NCBI GenBank assembly: GCA_003209425.1
Contig: QCRB01000002.1
Coordinates: 1 to 64,000 of the forward strand
Source of the DNA: Prochlorococcus sp. AG-459-E08
GTDB lineage: Bacteria > Cyanobacteriota > Cyanobacteriia > PCC-6307 > Cyanobiaceae
Direction: 5' to 3'
DNA length: 64,000 nt
In this document: positions 1 to 10,459 of the stretch, in pieces
How positions within the stretch are numbered: position 1 is the first letter of the stretch
Layout: each line of letters starts with the position of its first letter
The notes under the pieces: generated by a model
What the model saw: the letters and a program-made list of their open reading frames with translations, nothing else
What the model was told of the DNA's origin: nothing
Databases searched by the model: none
Program-made: the position numbers and the translations under genes

Positions 1-489
1 TATGAAAATTTAGGAATTGAACCTGATGGATTCACCCTTGCCAAAGGATTAGGAGGAGGTCATGCAATTGGAGCATTATTAGTAAAAGAAAAAGCCAACA
101 TTTTTTCTCTAGGAGATCATGCAAGCACTTTTGGGGGGAACCCTTTCGCCTGTAAAGCTGCCCTAACAGTATTAGAAGAAATAAATAAAAGAAATCTTAT
201 CAATAATGTTTTTCTAAGAGGGGAACAATTAAGTGCTGGATTTGAAGAATTGTCAAAAAAATTTCCTTATATTATTACCGGGAAAAGAGGTTTGGGTTTA
301 ATACAAGGTCTTGTGATCAATGATGATTATTCTGATGCAAAAAAAATTACATTAAAAGCTTTTGATAAAGGATTACTAGTAGTTCCTGCAGGAGGAAACG
401 TTGTAAGGATTGTCCCACCATTAGTTATATCTAGAAGAGAAATTAATATTCTTTTGGATAAGCTAAATTCAATTTTTGAAGAGTTATAG
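1..489 (+). CDS. argD: acetylornithine aminotransferase, 3' partial
   Basis: Frame is open from base 1 (YENLGIEPDGFTLAKGLGGGHAIGALLV...HASTFGGNPFACKAAL...VVRIVPPLVIS); class-III aminotransferase motifs including the PLP lysine region. The 250..489 ORF is only its tail. Confidence 0.92.
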   Translation, partial: YENLGIEPDGFTLAKGLGGGHAIGALLVKEKANIFSLGDHASTFGGNPFACKAALTVLEEINKRNLINNVFLRGEQLSAGFEELSKKFPYIITGKRGLGLIQGLVINDDYSDAKKITLKAFDKGLLVVPAGGNVVRIVPPLVISRREINILLDKLNSIFEEL

Positions 490-500
490 CAATTTAAATT

Positions 501-1733
501 TTGAATAATGCAAATTTAAAAATTTTTGAATTATTATCACCCAAATATGAAAGGGATAATATAAAGTTAGGTTTATCAAGAATTAAAAAAGCACTTCAAG
601 AACTTGGTAATCCTTGCGTGAATATACCTGCGATACAAATAATTGGAACCAATGGGAAAGGTTCAATCGCGGCATATTTAGAAAATATACTTTTTGAAGC
701 TAAAAGGAATTTTGGTGTAACGACATCTCCCCATCTTTTTGACGTATGCGAGAGGATTAGAGTTAATAAAAAAAATATTAACAAAACTGATTTTGAAAAA
801 ATCTATAGAATAATAGAAAAAAAATTTTCAACATTTGAATTAACTCCTTTCGAAAAAATCATTTGCTGCGCATTAAATTTTTTTGACAATAAAAAAGTTG
901 AATTGCTCATTCTTGAAGCCGGCTTAGGGGGACGATTAGACGCGACAACAGCCCATGAATCTAGACCAATAATTGCTATTGGGAATATTGGCTTAGACCA
1001 CAAAGAATTTCTTGGAGATACGATTGAAAAAATTGCCGAAGAAAAAATAGCAGTTATTGAAAAAAACTCAATTGTCATCTCATGCAAACAAAATAGTCAA
1101 GTTGAAAATTTAATAACCAAAAAAGTTAAAGAGGTTGGAGCAGAAATTATCTGGAAAGATTCAATTTCAAATAGCTATGAGCTTGGATTAAAAGGAATTT
1201 TTCAAAAGCAAAATGCTTCAGTAGCTGTTGGAGCAATTGAAGCGCTGAATAATTTGGGGTTTAATATTAAAGAAAAACACATATCTGAAGGTCTTAAAAA
1301 GACATCTTGGAACGGAAGGCTAGAAATAATAAATTTTTTGAACAAAGAAATTCTTGTAGATTGTGCGCATAATTATCCTGCTGCAAAAGCACTCTCTCAT
1401 GAGAGAAGCAATTGGGAGAATGAGGATAAAGGAATTTATTGGATTTTAGGTGTCCAAAGACAAAAAGATATTTACGCAATATTAAAAACACTTCTTAAGA
1501 AAAATGATCACTTGTTACTTGTGCCAGTTCCAAACCAACCTAGTTGGCAATTAAACGATCTCTCTCATATTAAAGAAATTGACCTTCAAAAAACAATTGA
1601 ATTTAAAACATTTGAACTTGCCATTGAGTATTTATTTTCCCTAGAAAAATGGCCACCTAATCATCCTGTTCTAACAGGTTCTATTTTTTTAGTTGCTGAA
1701 TTTATTAAATTTACAAATAAACAGAAATGTTAA
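501..1733 (+). CDS. folC: folylpolyglutamate/dihydrofolate synthase
   Basis: Mur-ligase-like GTNGKGSIAAYLE, TSPHLFDVCERIRVN, LEAGLGGRLDATT. Confidence 0.93.
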   Translation: MNNANLKIFELLSPKYERDNIKLGLSRIKKALQELGNPCVNIPAIQIIGTNGKGSIAAYLENILFEAKRNFGVTTSPHLFDVCERIRVNKKNINKTDFEKIYRIIEKKFSTFELTPFEKIICCALNFFDNKKVELLILEAGLGGRLDATTAHESRPIIAIGNIGLDHKEFLGDTIEKIAEEKIAVIEKNSIVISCKQNSQVENLITKKVKEVGAEIIWKDSISNSYELGLKGIFQKQNASVAVGAIEALNNLGFNIKEKHISEGLKKTSWNGRLEIINFLNKEILVDCAHNYPAAKALSHERSNWENEDKGIYWILGVQRQKDIYAILKTLLKKNDHLLLVPVPNQPSWQLNDLSHIKEIDLQKTIEFKTFELAIEYLFSLEKWPPNHPVLTGSIFLVAEFIKFTNKQKC

Positions 1734-3085
1734 ATATTAAATTGTTCCTTTACTTCCCAACCTTCCAATTTTCCTGGATTTAATAACCCTTTAGGATCAA
1801 ATTTTAATTTAGCTTTTACTTGATCTGCGTCAACTACTCCAAGGCCTCCACCTTCGACAGTTAAAACATGGGGATTAAAAATAAACGCCCCAAGTTTCTT
1901 ACAATCTTCCATTATTTCATTTAATTCATCTATCCCATTCCACCTTAATACAGGCAAAGCCGCTAATCGCGGCGACCCTTGTTGAGAAACTGCCTCTAAA
2001 TGCCAAAGAACTTTTCTACCCCATTTTTTTCTCAAAAAATTAATCAATTCTAGTTCATTATTAAGTGGTAAAAGCATCTGTAAATAAGTCCAATTTTTAT
2101 CCCTAGATCTCATATGAAGAGTTGTATGATTCCATACGACTTCAGAAATTCCATTAACGAGTTTTTCTTCTTCCCCAAGGAGGGTAAATTCAACTTTGAA
2201 TTTTTTACAAATCAACTCGATCGTTTTTGTTCCTCCAAGAGTAGATTGAATTAATATCTTGTGACTTCTAGAATTACTTTTAAACCATTTTGGCATTTGA
2301 TCTACAATTTCATCTTCAAGAATCGCTCCTAGTTTCAGATCAATTGCGGCGCTTGTAAGAGTTTTTAATATTTCTAATGTTTTTTCAAATTCAATGCAGT
2401 CGATAACTATTGAATACCACTTACGTTTGATATCAGTAGCAAGTAATAAAGAAGTTATTATTCCATTCGTCCCATAAGCATGATTAAGAGGTTCCGATTC
2501 TTCAGCATCAAATTTTAATAAATCAGGTTTTTCATTCATAGTAACTGCCTCTAAGCCAATAAGATTACCTGGATCTCTTAAAAATCCCCACCTAATGGAC
2601 CCAATACCTCCTGATCCGCCTGCAATAAAGCCTCCTATTGTAGCGGTTTTCCAAGTACTAGGAAGCAACCTTAATTCCCTTCCATATTTTTCTAATTGTT
2701 TATTCAAATCTCCCATGATACATCCAGACTGTGCTTTCACAAAACCTGTATCTGGATCAAATTCTTCTAACTTATTAAAGTGACTCATCTGCATTACAAC
2801 TCCTTTAAACAATGGAACAGCTTGTCCATAATTGCCTGTTCCTGAACCCCGTAAAGTAAGAGGGATAGAAAATTCCCAACAAATTTTTGCTACTCTCTTA
2901 ACCGCGTTATGATCACTAGGTCTTACCACCAAATCAGCGATACATTCGTCTAATCTTTCAGTAAGGATTGGAGAGTAGTTATAAAAATCTTTTGAAAGTC
3001 TTTTTACGTCGGATTGGCTTTCAATAATTTCCAAGTTTTTGACTTCCCTAAATTTGTCTAAAAATTTAAGACTATTTGATGTCAT
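1730..3085 (-). CDS. FAD-binding (FAD_binding_4/GlcD-type) oxidoreductase
   Basis: LTLRGSGTGNYGQAVP, ATIGGFIAGGSGGIGSIRWG, C-terminal FDPKGLLNPGKLEGW. Confidence 0.85.
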   Translation of the reverse strand: MTSNSLKFLDKFREVKNLEIIESQSDVKRLSKDFYNYSPILTERLDECIADLVVRPSDHNAVKRVAKICWEFSIPLTLRGSGTGNYGQAVPLFKGVVMQMSHFNKLEEFDPDTGFVKAQSGCIMGDLNKQLEKYGRELRLLPSTWKTATIGGFIAGGSGGIGSIRWGFLRDPGNLIGLEAVTMNEKPDLLKFDAEESEPLNHAYGTNGIITSLLLATDIKRKWYSIVIDCIEFEKTLEILKTLTSAAIDLKLGAILEDEIVDQMPKWFKSNSRSHKILIQSTLGGTKTIELICKKFKVEFTLLGEEEKLVNGISEVVWNHTTLHMRSRDKNWTYLQMLLPLNNELELINFLRKKWGRKVLWHLEAVSQQGSPRLAALPVLRWNGIDELNEIMEDCKKLGAFIFNPHVLTVEGGGLGVVDADQVKAKLKFDPKGLLNPGKLEGWEVKEQFNI

Positions 3086-3123
3086 TAATAAGATTTCTTG
3101 TGTTTTATATATAAATTAGTCGA

Positions 3124-4359
3124 TTAGCAATATAAATCGCCTTTTATATATACTTTTCTCTTTAAAGTGGTCGAAAAAACATCTGCCCATCTTTGTGCCT
3201 CTAAAATTACAAAGTCTGCAGGGCAACCCTTTTTAATTAAACCATCCCATTTTAAATTTAATAATCTGCTTGGAGCTAAAAAAATAGAAGATAGAGTCAT
3301 TCTCTCCCAGGGATTTAGTTGAAGCATAGGTATCGAGCAAGACAACATATAAAAAGGATCAAAATTACCAAATGGGTACCAAGGGTCTTGAACATTATCA
3401 CTACCCAGAGATACATCCACATGTGATTTTTGTAATTGCTTTAATGGCGCAACTGGTCTTTTTAATGATGTAGTGTTATTACTTCGATTGAGCAGCCAAA
3501 AATTTGTTAGAGGTAAAGCAATAACCTTAATATTTTTCTCAGCCATTTTTTCTCCTAAATTTAAAATCTCTCTATGACTTAGAGAAATAAGACTACTCAA
3601 ATGACTACAGGTGATAGGAATACTATTAATTTTTAAATTTTCGATTGTTTCTAATAAAACTTTTATTCCTGCTCCAGGCTCAATAATTGACTCATCTATA
3701 TGCAAATCAATTTCTAATTTATATTTACTCGCGAGAATAAGCATCTTTGCAAGAAATTTGCTTGTATTTTTTTTATTGAAAGGGGGTACAATAACTCCTC
3801 CTAAAATACCTCCATTAGAGGAAAATATTTTTGCCAACTCTTCTCCATTAGAAGTATCCCAAAATTCCAATGGAGCTAAAGCAACGAATTGTAAAGTCAA
3901 CTCAGATGAAAATTTTTTTTGTAATTTAAAAAGTTCAATCCAAATATCAATAGATTGACTTTTATATGTATCAATATGACTTCTAATAGCTCGGTATCCA
4001 TTTTGTGTGGCAAGTTTTAATGATTTCTCAACTCTTTCAAGAACCTTATCTGTAGTTCTAGTTTTATGTTCTTCAAGATTTACTGATAATGCTCCTCCAT
4101 AGTTTGATTCAAGATTAGGAAAGTCTGCCCATGTAAATGATTTATCAAAATGCGAATGCGTTTCAACAAATCTTGGGAATAAAATATTTTTTGGTTTTGT
4201 AACTTTATTTTCTGAAGGTTTTAACTCAGAGACAAATCCATCCTCCCAACTAATTGCAAGTGAACATAAATCCTCTTCATCAATAATGAGGTTATCAATA
4301 TCTTCTATTAAACAAAGGCTTCTAGGAATAAGAACCTCAGCTGTGCCGGAATTACTCAA
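3124..4359 (-). CDS. cytosine deaminase-like amidohydrolase
   Basis: FVETHSHFDKSFTW metal-binding motif, HIDES, CSHLSSL, LGSDNVQDPWYPFG. Confidence 0.8.
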   Translation of the reverse strand: MSNSGTAEVLIPRSLCLIEDIDNLIIDEEDLCSLAISWEDGFVSELKPSENKVTKPKNILFPRFVETHSHFDKSFTWADFPNLESNYGGALSVNLEEHKTRTTDKVLERVEKSLKLATQNGYRAIRSHIDTYKSQSIDIWIELFKLQKKFSSELTLQFVALAPLEFWDTSNGEELAKIFSSNGGILGGVIVPPFNKKNTSKFLAKMLILASKYKLEIDLHIDESIIEPGAGIKVLLETIENLKINSIPITCSHLSSLISLSHREILNLGEKMAEKNIKVIALPLTNFWLLNRSNNTTSLKRPVAPLKQLQKSHVDVSLGSDNVQDPWYPFGNFDPFYMLSCSIPMLQLNPWERMTLSSIFLAPSRLLNLKWDGLIKKGCPADFVILEAQRWADVFSTTLKRKVYIKGDLYC

Positions 4360-4489
4360 ATTTTTTAAATTTTATTTTATTTTAAATCATAAGAAAACAT
4401 TACTAAATTAGAAAATAATTCAAATTTCGCTAAAAGATAATAATAACTATGAAAAATTACCCTTGAGTTGTTAAATTTATAAATGTGAG

Positions 4490-4562
4490 GCGGGCGTCGC
4501 CAAGTGGTTAAGGCAGCGGCTTGTGGCGCCGCTATTCGGGGGTTCGAATCCCCTCGCTCGCC
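4490..4562 (+). tRNA. trnH: tRNA-His (GTG)
   Basis: Cloverleaf with acceptor GCGGGCG/CGCTCGC, anticodon loop TTGTGGC, T-loop GGTTCGAATCC; G at -1 (4489) and discriminator C. Confidence 0.95.
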
Positions 4563-4634
4563 CTCAAAAAAATTGCAGCAAAATTATTTAACTTGTAATT
4601 TTGAATTAAAGAATCATAAAAAATTCCTAGCAAA

Positions 4635-6029
4635 GTGCTAACAAAAACAAAACCAGACGAAAAAAATTTTCAAAAGAATTCAAATACTAGCAGTTATTGG
4701 ATAACCACATTTGGATGCCAAATGAACAAGGCTGATTCTGAGAGAATGGCCGGGACATTAGAGAAAATGGGATACTCCAGAGCAGATAATGAATTAAATG
4801 CCGATTTAGTCTTGTACAATACGTGCACTATTAGAGATAATGCAGAGCAAAAAGTTTATAGCTTTCTAGGAAGACAAGCAAAAAGAAAGCACAAGACACC
4901 TACCTTAAAACTTGTTGTTGCAGGTTGCCTTGCTCAGCAAGAGGGTGAGTCCTTACTAAGAAGAGTCCCAGAACTTGATCTGGTTATGGGGCCTCAACAC
5001 GTAAATAATCTTGAGAATCTTCTGGGGAAAGTTGATTTAGGAAATCAAGTTGCTGCTACAGAAGAAACCTTCATTTCTGAAGATATAACAAGCGCTAGAA
5101 GAGAAAGCTCTATTTGTGGTTGGGTTAATATTATTTATGGATGTAATGAAAGATGTTCATATTGTGTAGTCCCCTCTGTCAGAGGGAGAGAGCAATCAAG
5201 ATATCCAAAAGCGATAAAAAGTGAGATCCAAAAATTGGCTGATGATAATTTTAAAGAAATCACTCTTTTGGGTCAGAACATTGATGCTTATGGCAGAGAC
5301 CTTCCAGGAACTACAAAAGAGGGGAGAAAAGAGAATACTCTAACTGATCTTTTGTATTATATTCATGATGTTAAAAGAATTCGCAGAATAAGATTTGCTA
5401 CTAGTCATCCAAGATATTTTTCAAAAAGGTTGATTAAAGCTTGTTATGAACTTGATAAAGTCTGTGAACATTTCCATATTCCCTTCCAAAGTGGAAATGA
5501 TGAAATTTTAAAGCAAATGTCCAGGGGATACACTATTAAAAAGTATAAAAATATTATCGATAATATTAGATCATTAATGCCAGATGCATCAATCACAGCT
5601 GACGCAATAGTTGCTTTCCCAGGAGAAACTGAACAACAATATCAAGATACATTAAAGCTAATATCAGAAATTGGCTTCGATCAGGTGAATACAGCAGCAT
5701 ACTCTCCGAGACCAAACACGCCTGCAGCAGTTTGGGCGAATCAACTTTCGGAAGAGGTGAAAAAAGCTAGATTGCAGGAAATTAATGATTTGGTCGAGAA
5801 AACTGCTAGGGGTAGAAATCAAAGATATATCAATAATATCGAAAGCGTTTTAATTGAGGGTTTAAATCCAAAAAATTCCTCGCAAATTATGGGTAGAACT
5901 AGAACAAATAGATTAACTTTCGTAGAGATTCCCAAAAATATTAACTTTAATTTTTCATTGGGAGACGAGATTAATGTCAGAATTAATGAAGCAAGACCTT
6001 TTTCTCTAACAGGTGAACTTTATTTATAA
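4635..6029 (+). CDS. miaB: tRNA-2-methylthio-N6-dimethylallyladenosine synthase
   Basis: [35 protein letters not shown] radical-SAM motif, C-terminal TRAM-like region. Confidence 0.95.
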   Translation: MLTKTKPDEKNFQKNSNTSSYWITTFGCQMNKADSERMAGTLEKMGYSRADNELNADLVLYNTCTIRDNAEQKVYSFLGRQAKRKHKTPTLKLVVAGCLAQQEGESLLRRVPELDLVMGPQHVNNLENLLGKVDLGNQVAATEETFISEDITSARRESSICGWVNIIYGCNERCSYCVVPSVRGREQSRYPKAIKSEIQKLADDNFKEITLLGQNIDAYGRDLPGTTKEGRKENTLTDLLYYIHDVKRIRRIRFATSHPRYFSKRLIKACYELDKVCEHFHIPFQSGNDEILKQMSRGYTIKKYKNIIDNIRSLMPDASITADAIVAFPGETEQQYQDTLKLISEIGFDQVNTAAYSPRPNTPAAVWANQLSEEVKKARLQEINDLVEKTARGRNQRYINNIESVLIEGLNPKNSSQIMGRTRTNRLTFVEIPKNINFNFSLGDEINVRINEARPFSLTGELYL

Positions 6030-6041
6030 TTTTTTTTCTAA

Positions 6042-7109
6042 ATGATCGGGGGAAAGAAAAAATGTATTGGGTTAATATTTGGTGGAGAATCCAATGAACA
6101 TGAAGTATCAATATCCTCTGCAAAAACAGTTTTTCAAGCCTTTAATTCAGAAATAAACAAACAACGCTTTGCTGTTAAAGCCTTTTACATTAGTAAATTT
6201 GGAGATTGGCTTGATAGTGATCTTTCAGAAAAAATTTTAGTAGGTGAAATTGAAAATAATACAAAAATAAACCAGGGGATTTTGAATCAAGAAAGAATTA
6301 ACTTCCTAGACGGAATTGAATTTCAAAATGTTGATGTTTGGTTTCCACTATTACATGGTTTTAATGGTGAAGACGGATCAATTCATGGCCTACTTAGATT
6401 TACAAAGAAACCTTTAGTCGGATGTGGAATTATAGGCTCTTCAATTGGAATGGATAAAATATTGATGAAAACAATTTTCTCAAATCATAAACTTCCACAA
6501 GTTAATTATCTATTTTTTCAAAATGAAGATCTCAACGATGAGGAAGTAAAAAATAAGTTAATTAATGAAATTGTAGAAAAATTGAATTTTCCTGTATTTG
6601 TTAAACCATCTAACTCTGGATCATCTCTTGGCATCTCCAAAGTGATGAATGAATCAGAAATATTACAAGCATTAGAAAAGGCTGGTGAAATAGATCAAAG
6701 AATTTTAGTTGAGGAAGGTTTAGAGGTAAGGGAAATTGAATGCGGAATAATTGGCAAGTCAAAACTCTTAACCTCTGAGATAGGCGAAGTAAAGTACGAA
6801 AGCGATTGGTATGATTACGATTCAAAATATTACTCAAATAATAAAATAATTATCCCAGCTGAAATAGATTCTAAAATTACAAAAGAAATTAAAGAAATTG
6901 CTATTCAAAGTTGTAGGGCATTAAATATTTTCGGTTTTGCAAGAATAGATTTCTTTTTAGAAAAATCTTCAAATAAAATTTTGTTAAATGAAATAAATAC
7001 AATCCCTGGTTTTACAAAAAATAGTATGTTTCCAATGCTTTGGAAGGCTTCAGGTTTAAATATTGAACAACTTGTGGCTAGACTGGTAGATATATCTTTA
7101 GATTTATAA
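6042..7109 (+). CDS. ddl: D-alanine--D-alanine ligase
   Basis: IFGGESNEHEVSISSA, HGFNGEDGSIHGLL, VKPSNSGSSLGISKV, NEINTIPGFT. Confidence 0.95.
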   Translation: MIGGKKKCIGLIFGGESNEHEVSISSAKTVFQAFNSEINKQRFAVKAFYISKFGDWLDSDLSEKILVGEIENNTKINQGILNQERINFLDGIEFQNVDVWFPLLHGFNGEDGSIHGLLRFTKKPLVGCGIIGSSIGMDKILMKTIFSNHKLPQVNYLFFQNEDLNDEEVKNKLINEIVEKLNFPVFVKPSNSGSSLGISKVMNESEILQALEKAGEIDQRILVEEGLEVREIECGIIGKSKLLTSEIGEVKYESDWYDYDSKYYSNNKIIIPAEIDSKITKEIKEIAIQSCRALNIFGFARIDFFLEKSSNKILLNEINTIPGFTKNSMFPMLWKASGLNIEQLVARLVDISLDL

Positions 7110-7119
7110 TTCAAATCAA

Positions 7120-7530
7120 ATGTTGCATGGACTTCTTTGGTTACCATTGCTTTTTATCTTTTTATTATTAACTGCTCTAGGATGGTTAGAAAGAAGAAGG
7201 CAAAATCTTTTTAGGAAATGGGCCAGTGGTTCTGAACTTTGTAAATTAGATAGTTCCTGTGCCGCGTATTTAAAAGATGGAGAACTAAGATGGAGCGCCT
7301 TTGAAGCTGGAACATTTGAAGAAAAAGATAGTTTTACAATCAAAAAACTTGAATTAGTCGAATTAATGGCCCTAACTTCAGGAGAAGCTCCTCTTACAAG
7401 TGAATCCCAAGGAAAATGCAGATTAAGATTAGTTGGTGATGGTAAAGAAATGGATGTACCATTTTCAGATGCAGAACAGGCGAGACAATGGATGGACCAA
7501 TTGATGGAAAAAGCACGCTGTGATTTGTGA
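7120..7530 (+). CDS. conserved cyanobacterial hypothetical protein with N-terminal TM segment
   Basis: ORF in tight spacing between ddl and ftsQ; N-terminal hydrophobic LLWLPLLFIFLLLTALGW. Confidence 0.75.
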   Translation: MLHGLLWLPLLFIFLLLTALGWLERRRQNLFRKWASGSELCKLDSSCAAYLKDGELRWSAFEAGTFEEKDSFTIKKLELVELMALTSGEAPLTSESQGKCRLRLVGDGKEMDVPFSDAEQARQWMDQLMEKARCDL

Positions 7531-8234
7531 AAAAGCATAAAAATATTTTTTTATTTCTACTTTTATTTTCAACGACCTTAATAAGCCTAAAAACCTTAAA
7601 AAAGGTTTATATTCAGGACATTATTATTTCTGGTAGTAAATTATTCTCAAATACTGATGTAGTAAATAATTCATCTTTAAGATTTCCAATCCGGTTAATT
7701 TTTATCAAAACTAATTTTTTAGAAAAAGAATTAAAACATAATTTATCACTCAAGAATGTTTCGGTAAGCAGACAAATATTACCGTTTGGTTTGAAAGTTC
7801 ATATCCAAACAAGAACTCCATTAGCTTATGGAGTAAGAATATTAAATAACGAAAAGATATCAGGTTTTATTGATATAGATGGGATTTTTATCAACAAAGA
7901 AAATGCAGAAGTTAAAAATTTAAACAACTTAAATATTCAAGTTTTTGGTTGGGAAGAAAAATTTAAAAAAATATTATCTGAAATTTTAATTGCCCAAGAG
8001 AATTATGAATTTGAGATAGTTAAAGTAACTTTTTCACCAAATGGATTTTTATCAGTTGAGGAAAAAGATTTAAAAACAATATTCTTAGGATTTAATCCAA
8101 ATTTAATTAACTACCAATTAGAAATAATCAATCAACTAAAAATTGAATTTCAAAAAAATAAAATTTCTAAAAAAATAGAAAATATAGATCTTACTGATCC
8201 AAATAAGCCTTTAATGAAAGTGTTCAAACCCTAA
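7527..8234 (+). CDS. ftsQ: FtsQ/DivIB-like cell division protein
   Basis: N-terminal TM, POTRA-like region (VYIQDIIISGSKLFSNTDVV), directly upstream of ftsZ. Confidence 0.75.
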   Translation: MKKHKNIFLFLLLFSTTLISLKTLKKVYIQDIIISGSKLFSNTDVVNNSSLRFPIRLIFIKTNFLEKELKHNLSLKNVSVSRQILPFGLKVHIQTRTPLAYGVRILNNEKISGFIDIDGIFINKENAEVKNLNNLNIQVFGWEEKFKKILSEILIAQENYEFEIVKVTFSPNGFLSVEEKDLKTIFLGFNPNLINYQLEIINQLKIEFQKNKISKKIENIDLTDPNKPLMKVFKP

Positions 8235-8413
8235 TATTTGAGATTGGATTCTAAATTAATTTTTTTTATTATTGTAGTGTTAGTACGGGTTTAGCATTTA
8301 AAACAAATTATTTAATTAATGAATATTTAAAGATTTTCCTCAACAAATTCATACAGATGAGCTTAGTAAGTTCATAATGCACCCAATACTAGTATTAGAT
8401 CCATTATTAAGAG

Positions 8414-9529
8414 ATGAGCTTCGGTAACAATCCAAACTTTTATCAATCAAACGACATCCTTCCAAGTCAGAATGCCAAAATAGAAGTAATTGGTGTTGGC
8501 GGTGGCGGAAGTAATGCTGTAAACAGGATGATCAATAGTGATCTAGATGGCGTTTCATTCAGAGTTCTTAATACTGATGCACAAGCCTTATTGCAGTCTT
8601 CTGCAGAAAGAAGGTTTCAATTAGGGCAGAACTTAACAAGAGGTCTTGGCGCGGGAGGTAATCCAAGTATTGGTCAAAAGGCAGCAGAAGAATCTAGAGA
8701 TGAGCTTCAACAATCATTAGAAGGATCCGATTTGGTTTTTATAGCAGCAGGAATGGGTGGGGGCACTGGTACAGGAGCAGCTCCAGTTGTTGCTGAAGTA
8801 GCGAAGCAAAGCGGCGCTTTAACAATTGGAATAGTAACTAAACCTTTTTCTTTTGAAGGCAAAAGGAGAATGCGTCAAGCAGAAGAAGGAATTGCAAGAT
8901 TGGCAGAAAATGTTGATACTCTTATTGTCATACCAAATGATCGGTTAAAAGAAGTTTCTGCGGGTGCATCCATTCAAGAGGCGTTTAGGAATGCGGATGA
9001 TGTCTTAAGAATGGGAGTTCAAGGTATAAGTGAAGTAATTACGCGACCAGGCGAAGTTAATCTTGACTTTGCTGATGTGAGATCAGTTATGACTGAAGCT
9101 GGTACAGCGCTTCTAGGAGTGGGTATTGGATCTGGTCGATCTAGAGCCATAGAGGCTGCTCAAGCTGCAATTAATAGTCCATTACTAGAAGCAGGAAGAA
9201 TTGATGGAGCTAAAGGTTGTCTTGTAAATATTACTGGAGGGCGAGACTTGACTCTTGACGATGTCAACTCAGTTGGAGAAGTTATTAGTGATGTTGTAGA
9301 TCAGGACGCGAATATAATCGTTGGTCAAGCTGTTAATGAAGATATGGAAGGCGAGATACAAGTTACCGTCATTGCGACGGGTTTTGATACAACCCAACCA
9401 TTGAAGCAACAAAGAATCAAAAACAGATTATCTAATCAATCTTTTTATAGTAGTGCTGATAATAAAGAGACAGGAGCAAGTATTCCTGAGTTTTTGAGGT
9501 TAAGACAAAATAAAAAAGATATAGTTTAA
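8414..9529 (+). CDS. ftsZ: cell division protein FtsZ
   Basis: [31 protein letters not shown] tubulin signature. Confidence 0.98.
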   Translation: MSFGNNPNFYQSNDILPSQNAKIEVIGVGGGGSNAVNRMINSDLDGVSFRVLNTDAQALLQSSAERRFQLGQNLTRGLGAGGNPSIGQKAAEESRDELQQSLEGSDLVFIAAGMGGGTGTGAAPVVAEVAKQSGALTIGIVTKPFSFEGKRRMRQAEEGIARLAENVDTLIVIPNDRLKEVSAGASIQEAFRNADDVLRMGVQGISEVITRPGEVNLDFADVRSVMTEAGTALLGVGIGSGRSRAIEAAQAAINSPLLEAGRIDGAKGCLVNITGGRDLTLDDVNSVGEVISDVVDQDANIIVGQAVNEDMEGEIQVTVIATGFDTTQPLKQQRIKNRLSNQSFYSSADNKETGASIPEFLRLRQNKKDIV

Positions 9530-9544
9530 TAGTTAAAATAGAGT

Positions 9545-9638
9545 GACTCGGTTTTCTCGCCTGCCTCAAGCATCCCTTGTGGCTGCTACCTTCCGGTCCT
9601 GACCAGGTTTAGGCGTTAAAACCGCGAAAGGCCGAGTC
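9545..9638 (-). ncRNA. ffs: signal recognition particle 4.5S RNA (small bacterial type)
   Basis: Reverse complement holds the conserved domain IV ACCTGGTCAGGACCGGAAGGTAGCAGCCA, flanked by paired ends GACTCGG/CCGAGTC. Confidence 0.95.
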
Positions 9639-9685
9639 AGTTTTATATTAGCAATCATTGATTAAAAAAGATACATAAATTACTA

Positions 9686-10459
9686 ATGTTACCTTCAGAC
9701 CTCATTAAATATAAAGAAAAGTCTCAAAAAATTATTGTCTTAACTGCGTGGGACTCCATATCAGGATCGATTGCGGAGGAAGCTAATGCTGATCTTGTTT
9801 TAGTAGGCGATTCTCTAGCGATGGTCTGTTTGGGATACAAATCCACATTACCAATAACTTTAGAAAACATAATTTATCATACTAATGCTGTTTCGAGAGG
9901 ATTTAAAAAGAATATTGAAAAACAACCTTTAGTCGTTTCCGACATGCCTTTTCTGACTTGCCAATGTGGAGAGGATAAAGCTGTTGAGTATGCAGGGCGA
10001 ATCATTCAGAGCACTTATGCAAAAGCTGTAAAGGTAGAAGGAGCTGAACCAGAAATTCAAAAAGTGATTTCTAGATTAATAAGAATGGGAATTCCTGTTA
10101 TGGGTCATATAGGTCTCACACCACAAAGTTATCTAAATATTGGATTAAAGAAACAAGGAGAAAGCTTAGAAAGCCAAGAAAAAATAGAGAAAGAGGCCTC
10201 CATTCTTGAAAAATTAGGATGTTTTTCAATAGTTCTTGAACATATTCCTGATTTACTTGCTAAAAAAATACAAAACTCTTTAACAATTCCCGTAATAGGT
10301 ATCGGTGCAGGTAATTATTGCGATGGGCAAGTAAGAGTAACTGCAGATTTGTTAGGCCTCAATGATGATCAACCACCATTTTGCCAACCGATTATTCAAG
10401 GGAAGAAATTATTTAAGGATAAATTAAAAGAATGGGTAGACTCTGAAAGGCTTAATTAA
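9686..10459 (+). CDS. panB: 3-methyl-2-oxobutanoate hydroxymethyltransferase
   Basis: LTAWDSISGSIAEEANADLVLVGDSLAMVCLGY, GHIGLTPQS, VIGIGAGNYCDGQV. Confidence 0.95.
   Translation: MLPSDLIKYKEKSQKIIVLTAWDSISGSIAEEANADLVLVGDSLAMVCLGYKSTLPITLENIIYHTNAVSRGFKKNIEKQPLVVSDMPFLTCQCGEDKAVEYAGRIIQSTYAKAVKVEGAEPEIQKVISRLIRMGIPVMGHIGLTPQSYLNIGLKKQGESLESQEKIEKEASILEKLGCFSIVLEHIPDLLAKKIQNSLTIPVIGIGAGNYCDGQVRVTADLLGLNDDQPPFCQPIIQGKKLFKDKLKEWVDSERLN

Noticed and set aside
3611-3958. 115-aa plus-strand ORF
   Set aside because: Shadow ORF inside the cytosine-deaminase-like gene on the other strand.
7116-7538. 140-aa minus-strand ORF
   Set aside because: Fully antisense to the 7120..7530 ORF, which sits in the ddl-ftsQ-ftsZ tandem and has an N-terminal TM; the antisense product has no recognisable motif.
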